Part shown: in pieces, positions 33,431 to 43,100 of the stretch
Layout: every line of letters begins with the position of its first letter
Numbering within the stretch: position 1 is the stretch's first letter
NCBI GenBank assembly: GCA_029721515.1
Contig: CM056564.1
Span: 2,271,349 to 2,335,348 of the forward strand
Source of the DNA: Synanceia verrucosa
Lineage: Eukaryota > Chordata > Actinopteri > Perciformes > Synanceiidae
Reading direction: 5' to 3'
DNA: 64,000 nt
Made by a program: the position numbers and the translations under genes
Notes under the pieces: generated by a model
Told to the model about the DNA's origin: nothing
Seen by the model: the letters and a program-made list of their open reading frames with translations, nothing else
Databases searched by the model: none

Positions 33431-33714
33431 GCTGGAATAATGCAGAGAAGTTGCTGCAGTACTCCATTGGGATATACCACAGAATATGATTCAGCACTGA
33501 CGAAAGGAGTCAGGCGGAAGTTGTTTTGATTGTGGAAGTGTAGCTACAGATGCTGAAGAGTGGCGTTGCGACAGAGACGAACAACGAGGAACTAAGGAGG
33601 TCATTTCTGGGACTCGGTGGCGCGTGGAGAAAATGCCAACGTCGGTAGCGTGAGTTTGGCTAACCGGCCAAATCACTATACAAAACCAAATAAAGGTCTG
33701 TGAATGATCTGCAG

Positions 33715-34555
33715 ATGGCAGGCTCTGGAGGGTGCAGTAGTGAGGAGAGTATGGAGGAAAGAGAACAGGATTGGATTGAACTAAAATCTAGGTGCAAAGA
33801 AAAAGAGAAGATCAGGAAAAGAGGGGTGAGTGACAGCAGTGCAGATGACAGGAAAGAAAATGAGAGGATAGTGGGTAGGAAAATAAATGAGGAGGGAGTG
33901 AGGATTGTGAATAAATTCAGAGGGACATGACATTCCGAAAGTAGGACCAGTGGCACTTTCGTGATATCTACACGGAAATGGAGGAGAGATCGAGAAAGCA
34001 AAAGTATTAAATGATGGAAGTTTGTTGATTGTATGTAAGAACGAGGATCAGAAGAACAAAGTTCTTAAATTAACGAACATTTGCAAGAAGGAAGTCAGCT
34101 CTGGAGAGATTTTAGAGAACAGGCAAACAGTAAAAGGAATCATCTACGGAATCCCAATTGGAGAAGATTTACAAAGACTAATGCAGAGTGTAAGAGGGAA
34201 AAATGTGACAAATGTGAGAAGGCTTAAAACATGGAGACAGGGAGAAAAAGTGGACAGTACAAGTGTGGTGCTTGAATTTAAGGGTGAGAGCCTTCCTGAG
34301 TTTGTAGTCATTGGATATATGAAGTACAATGTAAGAGAGTTTGTTCCCCCTCCGCTTAGATGTTACAAATGTCAGAAATATGGACACATTACAGCATACT
34401 GCAAAGAAAAGCAAACGTGCAGGAAATGTGGTGGCAAACATGAGTATGGGAAGTGTGAACCAGGAACTCAGGTAAAATGTTCAAACTGTGGAGGAGCACA
34501 TAGTGTGGCTTACAAGGAATGTGAGGCCAGGAAAAAAGCTAATCCAGCAAGTTAA
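33715..34555 (+). pseudogene. I-clade ORF1: nucleic-acid-binding protein with three CCHC knuckles
   Basis: The N-terminal acidic/basic part (MAGSGGCSSEESMEEREQDW) ends at a frameshift near 33928. The frame continues through about 34022-34555. An RRM-like segment (LLIVCKNEDQKNKVLKL, RRLKTW block) is followed by knuckles CYKCQKYGHITAYC (about 34361-34402), CRKCGGKHEYGKC and CSNCGGAHSVAYKEC. Such ORF1 proteins coat the LINE RNA. One frameshift is the only clear defect; downstream AEAAKRVNE (34590) may be in-family C-terminus after a stop. Confidence 0.8.
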
Positions 34556-34890
34556 AAATGAGAGTAAAATCTCGTATGCTGAGGCAGCAAAGAGAGTGAA
34601 TGAAAACCAAGGAAATAATATGAGGGTAAGACGAGAAGACATGGGAAAATGGTGTAAAGTAAAAATGACACAATGATTGTCAGTAAAGAAAACTTCCTGT
34701 ACTTCATAAACTGTACGTACCAAGCTAAACACCGATCAGAAAAAACAGAATTAATTGTGAAAAGTGCAGCTCGTTACCTTGACATCAAAGAGATAACATG
34801 GGAACAAGTATATGGTGAATTGAAGAGGAGAGAGAGGACAAGTAAGGAGGAGGATGCAGTCTCACAGTCGCAGGACTAACAGTAGCTTAA

Positions 34891-35539
34891 ATGTTACTAC
34901 TTCAGTGGAATGCACAAAGCTTAATCGCTAATGGTCAAGAATTTAAAAGTTTCATTCAGGAAAAAAGAAGTAAACCAGATATTATATGCATCGAGGAAAC
35001 ATGGCTAAAGCCACATCTGGATTTTGTTTTACATGGTTATGTTTGTGAACGCAGTGATAGAGTTAATGGTAATGGAGGAGGATGTGTGACTTTTATCAAG
35101 CAGGGAGTACCTTACAGAGTACTAGGGAAAGGAAGTCAACTAGAATACAATGCAATAGAAATGTGGATCAAAAGCAAGAATTTCATTGTTATAAATTTTT
35201 ATAACCCCTGCAAAAAGCTTGATCTGAAGTTAATGGAAGAAATAGAGGGCCAAAATGAAGATAGAGTATTGTGGTGTGGTGATTTTAATGCGCACAGTTC
35301 ATTATGGGGAGGAGATAAAACAGATCAAAATGGTCTGGTAGTAGAAGAAATGATGGATAGCAAGAATTTAATATGTTTAAATGATGGTACATAAAACAGA
35401 ATTAGCTACAGAACACAATCTAACTCAGTATTAGATCTGAAGTTGGTTTCACAGGATATAGCAGGTATAGTAGAATGGGGTGTGGAAAAAGAAACAACAA
35501 TTGGTAGTGACCACTATCCAATTATGATAAGGGTAGGAT
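34891..35539 (+). pseudogene. I-clade ORF2: endonuclease
   Basis: Starts MLLLQWNAQSLIANGQEF (Asn block). Continues with IICIEETWLKP (Glu), RVLWCGDFNAHSS (Asp/Asn) and IGSDHYPIMIRVG (catalytic Asp-His) near 35500-35530. One in-frame TAA lies at about 35392. The reading frame is cut at TAAGGGTAGGAT (35528-35539) by a SINE. Confidence 0.85.
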
Positions 35540-35908
35540 CCATCCATCCATCCATTATCTACCGCTTGTCCTCATAGGGTCGCGGGGGGGCTGGAGCCTA
35601 TCCCAGCTGTCTTAGGGTGGAAGGCAGGGTACACCCTGGACAAGTCTCCAGTTCATCACAGGACACATAGAGACAGACAACCACTCACACTCACATTCAC
35701 ACCTACGGTCAATTTAAATTAGCCAATTAACATACAAAACATACATGTTTTTGGATGGTGGGAGGAAGCCAGAGTACCCGGAGAGAACCCATGCAGACAC
35801 GGGGAGAACATGCAAACTCCACACAGAAAGGCCCCGGGCCCAGGATTCGAACCCGGTACCTTCTTATTGTGAGGCGACAGTGCTAACCACTACACCACCA
35901 TGCCGCCC
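35540..35908 (-). mobile_element. tRNA-headed SINE, copy 3 (complete)
   Basis: Minus strand; the plus strand begins (CATC)n and ends TGCCGCCC. It has the full tail block, middle block (complement of TGCATGTTCTCCCCGTGTCT) and tRNA-like head. The target duplication TAAGGGTMGGAT is at 35528-35539 and 35909-35920. The LINE frame is restored on excision. Confidence 0.9.
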
Positions 35909-35920
35909 TAAGGGTCGGAT

Positions 35921-37659
35921 ATGATAAGGAAAAATGTAAAAACAATAGTGTGGAAAGGTGGATCCTTAAGAAAGCAGACTGGGAAAAAATTAAGAGAAGC
36001 AAAGAAGAACTGTTGGAGGAAATATTGTGAAAAACTATGGAGAAATACATCTGTTAATGAAGCCTGGGGTGTAGTTAAAAAGATGAATGGCATAGGGAAA
36101 GATTGGAATTATCCAGTTCTTAAAAATAATGATAAGTTGGCAATAAATGACCAAGATAAGGCTAATACAATGGTGAGTGTGTTAGCAAAAGTGCATAGGA
36201 ATGAAAATGTCACAGAACAGGAAAAAAGCGAAAGGGAAAAAACAAAAAGACAGTATATAGAAAGTACAGAAAACACTGAAGAACATGACAATAGTCTAAA
36301 TACTTGGTTTTCATTAAGTGAAATTAAAAGCGCAATAAGGAAAGCAAAAATAACATCTCCTGGGAAAGATAAGATTAGTTATGCTATGTTAAAATGGTTA
36401 AATGATGATGCATTATGAATAATATTAGCGTTATATAATGAAATATGGTCACAAGGCAAACTTCCTAAGCAACAAATTAGCAACAAATTACAGACCGATA
36501 GCTCTAACATCACACTTATGCAAAATAATGGAGAGAATGATAGTTGAAAGAATAAATTTTTACTTGGAATCAAAAGATTTGCTGTCAAAATACCAAAGTG
36601 GTTTCAGAAAAGGAAGGAGCACACTAGATCCAATAATACATCTAGAGTCAGACATTAGAAAAGCACAAGTCAATAAAGAAACAATAACTGCAGTTTTCTT
36701 TGATGTAGAAAAAGCTTATGACATGTTGTGAAAGGAAGGAATAATGATTAAAATAAAAAAAGTTGGGGATAACTTGTAAAATGTTTGAATGGATACAAGA
36801 TTTTCTTAAAGACAGAAAAATACAGGTGAGAATTAATTCAAGGTTTTCTGAAAGTAGAAACTGGAATTCCACAAGGGAGTTTAATAAGTCCAATCTTATT
36901 TTCTATTATGATAAACGACATTTATTCATCAGTTGACAATGATATTGGAAGATCTTTATTTGCTGATGATGGAGCAATGTGGAAGCGAGGAAGAAGTACA
37001 GAGCATGTTATGAAGAGGCTTCAAAAAGCTATTGATGTAGTAGCATCATGGTCTGTGAAATGGGGGTTTAGATTCTCTGTGGAAAAAACAAAAACAACAT
37101 TTTTTACACAAAAGAAAATAAAAGAGGAAATGAGGTTTAAACTGTATGGTGAGATACTAGAAAAAGTGGAAAAATTCAAAACTTACCTGGCAGGTGCAGA
37201 TAGGTAAGATAGAGGATAAGTGTAAAAAAAAGTCATAAATATAATGAGATGCATTGGAGGAAAAATTGGGGTGCAGATTGTAAAATAATGAAAATGTTAT
37301 ATGTTGGATTGACTACTATTGACTATGGGTGTGTAGCATATGCATCAGCGTCAAAAACACTCCTGAATAAATTAGACAAAGTGCAAAGCACAGCTTTAAG
37401 GATTTGTTGTGGTGCACTAAGAACAACATCCATCCCTGCATTACAGGTGGAGATGGGAGAGATGCCTCTGGAATTGGGAAGACTGCAAATAGCTTTAACA
37501 TACTGGGCAAAACTACAAGGTCATAGATTGTGTCACCCAACAAGAACAGCATTAGAGCCATCTTGGGAGCAAGGACGGAGTAAACGGAAAAGCCTTGGGT
37601 GGAACTTAGAGGAAAGGGCAGAAAGGATTGGTATTAGCATAAAAACTTTTGTCCAGTAA
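35921..37659 (+). pseudogene. I-clade ORF2: reverse transcriptase
   Basis: The linker region (EKLWRNTSVNEAWGVVKKMN) leads to the RT fingers (SAIRKAKITSPGKDKISYAM). Next come TNYRPIALTSHLCKIMERMI, YQSGFRKGRSTLDPI, motif A AVFFDVEKAYDML, motif B ETGIPQGSLISPILF and motif C SLFADDGAMW. The thumb includes WGFRFSVEKTKT. A connection region follows (TTIDYGCVAYASAS, TALRICCGALRTTS). Stops or shifts occur near 36418, 36730-36890 and 37207. All catalytic Asp residues are visible. Confidence 0.9.
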
Positions 37660-38177
37660 ATGTGATTTCACCAGTTCCACCATGGTTACCGCCAAGTGCC
37701 GATGTAGATATTTCCTTAAAAGATAAAATTAGAAAACAAAATGAGACAGAAAATGGTGTAATAGCAACGTCACACATAGATAAATATTATGGGTACATAC
37801 AAATATTTACAGATGGATCAAAGAATCCAGAAACAGGTCGTCTGTCAGCAGCATATGTCATACCTGAACTTGGAATTAAGGAAGCAGCAAAACTTATTAT
37901 TTTTTCAGCAGAACTTATTCCAGTCATCATGGCATTGCAGTGGATAGAAGACATCAAACCACTTAAAGTAATAAATAATATGTACAGATTCTCTATCAGC
38001 GCTAGAAAGTTTACAGACATTTACCTCTAGTGGAAGACAAGATCTAATATGTGAAATATTTATAAAATTGTATAAAATTGAAAATCTGAGAATAAGTGTC
38101 AAATTTGTTTGGTAGCCTTCACATGCTGGGGTACAAGGAAACGAACTTGCAGATAGATATGCGAATGTAGCAGGTTG
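37660..38177 (+). pseudogene. I-clade ORF2: RNase H
   Basis: FTDGSKNPETGRLSAAYVIP supplies the first catalytic Asp, SAELIPVIMALQWIED the Glu region, and SHAGVQGNELADRYANVAG (38113-38176) the final His/Asp motif. The third catalytic Asp segment is degraded near 37980-38030. It is truncated at 38178 by an insertion. Confidence 0.85.
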
Positions 38178-39240
38178 AGCACTGCCGCACCTCCACTGAT
38201 TGGCATCAGCTGCGCCTGATTGACAGCTGCCAAGCCTGATTGCGAGGCGTCTTGTTACTAGTCCTGCTTTCCGTGCGAATGAATTAGTCATTTGGCGTTC
38301 ATCCGACGAGCTGTGTGGCGTCCGCTGGTCAGAATTGACTCATCCTGAGATCCAAGGTAGGCATGAGTCACCATGCTTGTACATTTACCATGTATCTGGT
38401 GTGACAGCAGCCATGATGTTGCCTTTCTAGTGTGGTCTGCTGCTGGATGGGAGTCAAGAGGTGCTTGAGGCGTGGTGTTGGCTCTTCATTCAAGGACGGT
38501 GTTTGTGATAGCCTGTGCGTCAAGCTCACTTTACCCTGGTACGCTGTTGTTCGTTTTTCTTTATATCCATCTCCCTTGTAACTTATTGTAAGGTTCCCAC
38601 TCTTTCTGTGCTACTAAGCTACAGATTGTGACGTCTCGTCCGCTCGGCCGTCTGCGGGAGGCTGCAGCCACCTGTCACCCAGTACGGTGATCGCCATCTG
38701 GGCACCTGAGGACAGCTACACCAGGTCTCCAGCCCCGGTGTAGCCGCTCCGTCTTTTACTGCTTCTGAAAGTTGAGTGATCCATGCGATCCATGCGCTAC
38801 CCCATCTCCATTTGTTCCCTAGTTAATTTATTTTAGTTGGTCTATTTATTCGTTGGATTATTTGTGAAACCCTTTTTTCTCTTTTTGCTTTTGACTTAAA
38901 TACTAATATGTATTAATACGATAACTTTTTTTTTTTTTCACCGCAATCTTTGTGTTTCTTGTTTTGGGTCCTCAGGCTACATAATATCATACACCTTTGC
39001 ACTCTTTCAACCAATCAAATTTTTAACCAATAAATTGTTGTTCTCTTTTGTTGGAAGTCCGTCTCTCGTCCTGTTATTTAGTGTAACGAATCTGTGAGCC
39101 CTTCAGTTGATCCCGTATAATGTATTTCCTGGGGTGAAATTCCCCAGGTGGCGTTATTGGCAACAAACTCCTTCTGGTTCTCACCATTTGGCCACAGTAA
39201 GAGAGCACTTGGATCAGAAACTGTATTAATCACAACAAAT
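38178..39240. mobile_element. Unclassified insertion in the I-clade LINE (LTR-like)
   Basis: About 1 kb of GC-balanced, non-coding sequence separates RNase H from the LINE C-terminus. It starts TGAGCACTGCC, contains AATAAATTG near 39029 and then a block near 39085-39120. No domain or inverted repeat was identified, and the right boundary is uncertain (39085-39240). It could be a solo LTR. Confidence 0.4.
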
Positions 39241-39660
39241 TTTGGGAAAGCTGAAATAAAATCAATCATAAAAGAAAATTAGGAATATCTGGCAGCGAAA
39301 ATGGAGTAAGGAAAGGAAAAGAGTTATTTAGTATTAATCCTCTAGTGGGGATAATGAGATGTGGTGGAGGAAATAGGAAAAAAGATACAGTAGTGACGAG
39401 ACTAACGTTGGGGCATACAGGATTGAATAAACCCCTGTTTATAATGGGAAAACATGAAAATTGCCGAGGTGACGTGTGGAGAAGAAGAAACTGTAAAACA
39501 TGTTTTTACGAAATGCAGAAAGTATGACAGAAAGAAGTATTGAAGGAGTGTATAGAAGAAAACAATGAGGTATTTACTATTACAGAAATAGAGAAAATCA
39601 ATAGAGAATAAGATTTGAGATTTGTATTTGAATTCTTAAGAAACACAGGCCTGGTGGAAA
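39241..39660 (+). pseudogene. I-clade ORF2: Cys-rich C-terminus
   Basis: VTRLTLGHTGLNKPLFIMGK (39390-39450) is followed, after a shift, by CGEEETVKHVFTKCRKYDRK at about 39475-39535. This is the conserved RLRLGHTGLN...CGEEETVEHV pattern of I-clade LINE termini with a CCHC-like knuckle. Confidence 0.8.
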
Positions 39661-39689
39661 GAATGTGAAGAAATATATATTCACATTTG

Positions 39690-39785
39690 CAGTAGCGAAT
39701 ATATATGAATATATTCGTATATATTCATAAACGTATATATTCATATATATGAATATACGTATATTCATATATATGAATATTTTTT
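39690..39785. repeat. AT-rich palindromic repeat upstream of PPP6C
   Basis: Nested inverted words of TATATTCATATATATGAATA type with CGTA steps. Several arms of 15-20 bases can pair, giving cruciform potential. It lies about 280 bases upstream of the PPP6C start codon. Confidence 0.9.
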
Positions 39786-39939
39786 TTCACAAATGCATAT
39801 GCAGTAGCATATGCTAGTCTGTAAGCTTATGCAGTTTCATTCCAGACGGGAATAGTTTGCTTCCGCCGTTAAAAGAAAAAAGAAGAAGCACTGACAAAAA
39901 ATATATAGAAACAGCAGAGGGCAGCAATACGCCTTGGAT

Positions 39940-40060
39940 GTGTCTAGCCTGCGGGAACCAAAGAGGAAGAAGCGAAAGACGGAAGTAGTAGAGGAAGAAG
40001 AAAGGGAATCTGCTAGCTGGCTAACTACTTTTGCAATCCTCTGGTTTCAGCGGTTTTATA
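39940..40060 (+). promoter_or_regulatory. PPP6C: PPP6C proximal promoter / 5' UTR
   Basis: No TATA box is apparent in the 200 bases before the ATG. A purine-rich tract contains ACGGAAGT (39979-39986), a good ETS-family (GABPA-like) site. The core CGGAAGTAG is repeated exactly at the SCAI 5' exon. The transcription start is not determinable from sequence alone. The ATG context is ATAATGG. Confidence 0.55.
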
Positions 40061-40135
40061 ATGGCGCCTTTAGACCTTGACAAGTACGTTGAAATAGCGA
40101 GACACTGCAAATATCTGCCGGAAAACGATCTGAAG
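40061..40135 (+). CDS. PPP6C: PPP6C exon 1 (coding part)
   Basis: Codons 1-25, [20 protein letters not shown] to NDLK, then donor GTGAGT. Phase 0. Confidence 0.98.
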
Positions 40136-43100
40136 GTGAGTTTGTAGCTGACGTTACTACAAGCTCAGGTTTGTTAATATCAATGGAAGCAAAAAGGATG
40201 ATCGGACAAAGTCTGTTCAACGAGCGTGACTGAGACGTAATTGTCGGTTGACGTTAACCTCAGTTGTAACTCGCTATTAACAATGGCTGTTATTGTTATT
40301 CATGTTTTATCTACGTCTCCGACCGTCGGCTGACAAAGTTGGATCAAAATCAGGAGAGGACCGTCAAAGAAGAAGCTATCAATGCTAACTGCTAGCTACT
40401 AACTAGCAGTTAAATACTGTGATTAGTTTGGAACACGGAAAAACGGCAGCCGACTGACACCAAGGTCCATTAGCAATCTATAACACTGATCTTTACCCAC
40501 CTTATATACTTAAAAATAATACCTATGCTTAGCAATACATAGCAGACACTGCAGGCCCGTGCAGAGACCTTTGGAGGGCAGGGGCTCAAATTTAAAAAGG
40601 GCATATGGAACGAAATTTTCAAACAACACGTCAACTTTTTTTAAAATTGAATTTTTCTACAGAATTGACATTGTCTGTCTGGCTTAGAGAAATACTGACT
40701 GTCAAATTTTTCATACTGCATCTATTGATGCAATAATATGAATATATAGATGATGTTAATAACAAGACATGTAAGATAGTTTTTGTAAATTCTGAAGTGA
40801 AGATTAACCTGTGGTGTTCTTTTTAACCCAGCTGGTCAGAGATCCACTGCCTTTTGCTGCCTCCCACAGCCCCTTCTCCCTTTTTTTCTCTCTTTAATAG
40901 GCATCTATGCACTGCAGAATTCAATATAATGTGTTATAGGACAATACATACAAAGGCTAGAAAAGATACACACAATTTAAAGGAACGGTATGTAGGATGG
41001 GGCAGCATGGTGGTGGAGTGGTTAGCACTGTCGCCTCACAGCAAGAACGTACCGGGGTTGGAATCCCGGGCCAGTCTGCGTGGGTTCTCTTTGGTTAAGG
41101 CTGGAATATACTTCTCCGTCTGCGTAATCCGTCATCCGACTCCGTAGCTACGGAGACCCCTCGAGCCCTCGCACTTCTCCGTCATGATGCGTATTGTGCA
41201 GCCCTGCCGTGAAATGCACCCCCTCGGAAAGTGAAGCAATTCGCCTTAATATCTCTGATAAAAGCAGGGGAAAATACTATTTTATGATTTAATTATTTGT
41301 GAGGGAGATAGAAGAGAACAACATTGATTGCTTTCAGTCTTTAAAGCTCCTCCGTCTGCGTAATCCGTCATCCGACTCCGTAGCTACGGAGACCCCTCGA
41401 GCCCTCGCACTTCTCCGTCATGATGCGTATTGTGCAGCCCTGCCGTGAAATGCACCCCCTCGGAAAGTGAAGCAATTCGCCTTAATATCTCTGATAAAAG
41501 CAGGGGAAAATACTATTTTATGATTTAATTATTTGTGAGGGAGATAGAAGAGAACAACATTGATTGCTTTCAGTCTTTAAAGCTCCTCTTCCTCTTTCTT
41601 TTCGGATAATAGCGAATGCAAACCAACAACTTTCGGTATGTTCTGTGTAAGTATACCCCAGCCATAATTACTGAATGAATTAAATAGATTTTTTGAGCAG
41701 GTTGAATGTGTTTGATTTGCCTTTCACAAGGATAATCAATACTTTAGTTCCTGTCCTGTCCGCGCTGCTGCAGAGGAGACCTGTCTCTCTGTTTCTGTGT
41801 AGGGAGAGAGGCTGCATTTCACAGCAGGGTGCAGCTAGAGGACCAATCACAGCCGTTGTCGTCTCCGTCTTCCCTTGACGGATTGACGGACAGTTAAAAA
41901 AAATTCCTGCGCCCGGAGACGACGGAGAGGCTCTCCGTCAGGCTCTCCGGCGATGGAGAGGGCTCTCCGTCTCTACGTACGGCACTTTACGGAGTACTAT
42001 AAATTGGCCTTTACTCTGGCTTCCTCCCACCATCCAAAAACATGCATGGGGATTAGGTTAATTGGCTAATTTAAATTGAACGTAGGTGTGAATGTGAGTG
42101 TGAGTCTGTCTCTGTGTCCTGTGATGAACTGGAGACTTGTCCATGGTGTCCCCTGCCTTCCGCCCTAAGACAGCTGGGATAGGCTCCCACATTATGAAGT
42201 ATAAAATAGTCAAAAGTTTGCAATGGTCCTGCCACTGTGACTGCTACTAACCCTTGTCCTGTTGCTTTTCAGAGATTATGTGATTATGTTTGTGATTTAC
42301 TGCTTGAAGAATCAAATGTTCAACCAGTCTCAACTCCAGTTACTGTTTGTGGAGATATTCATGGTCAGGTAAGCAGACCTGGGGTCTCTTTCACAAAGCA
42401 GGTTCAACAAACTCTGAGTGCGACTCTGAATTCTGAGTTGATCTACTCTGAGATAGGAAACTGTGAGTTTCCTGTTCTGATTTCAGTTGGTTTAATCAAC
42501 TTGGAGTAGTTTCAACTGGAGTTAAGCGCGTACGCCACAGCGATAAAAAGACAACATCAATGGAGCTCCGAATCGCAGAGTCACCGTGGTAACGGGGAAG
42601 CGGAGGGCTGAGGTTTTCATCCCGCTTGAATTAGAAATGTTAATGCGCTCATATGACGAGTTTGAACATGTTTTTAGAAAGAAATGAAACACCGCTGTAG
42701 CTGCAAAAGAGAGGGAGACGGTGTGGGAGAGCATTGCTGCCCGGGTCAGTGCGTAAGTTGAAATGTAGTCCTTTGCAATCACATAAATATTACAGGGGGA
42801 AACAGTTTGAATGGTAGCCTTTTAACAGATATCTGACTTAAAGACCACTAAAATGTTTTCTAAGCTCACAATGTCCAATATTCGGAATTCAGTGTTCACA
42901 AAATATTTTTGCCAAGCAGAGCCAGTCAATCTTGTGCTCGTATGCAAATTAGCCATGTGCTATTTGCACGTAGGCACGTCTCTGTCCACAGTCCTAGTCT
43001 TTAACAAGTGCACTTCTGCGTGTTGATACCTGACATGTATTCAGTTGTTTCCTTGCATTGTAATGCACAACTTTGCATAGGCTACTGCATAATAATATCT

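Larger units (their letters stand above)
33480..39660 (+). mobile_element. I-clade (Nimb-like) LINE copy 2
   Basis: A nearly complete element: 5' leader from about 33480, ORF1 with zinc knuckles, then ORF2 with endonuclease, RT, RNase H and a Cys-rich C-terminus. The RNase H in ORF2 and CCHC knuckles in ORF1 are characteristic of the I clade. It is interrupted by a SINE (35540-35908) and an unclassified insert (about 38178-39240). The end is placed near 39660 where similarity fades; no poly(A) tail is obvious. Confidence 0.8.
41000..42190 (+). mobile_element. tRNA-headed SINE, copy 4, split by a Harbinger element
   Basis: Head GGCAGCATGGTGGTGGAGTG with GTTAGCACTGTCGCC (box A) at 41001-41094. 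After the Harbinger insert, the body and tail resume at 42011 (CTCTGGCTTCCTCCCACC) and stop at GATAGGCTCC (about 42188), before the final (GGAT)n. It lies in PPP6C intron 1. Confidence 0.9.

Noticed and set aside
39078..39269. Minus-strand 63-codon frame as a gene
   Set aside because: Falls across the boundary between an unclassified insertion and LINE sequence; no domain.
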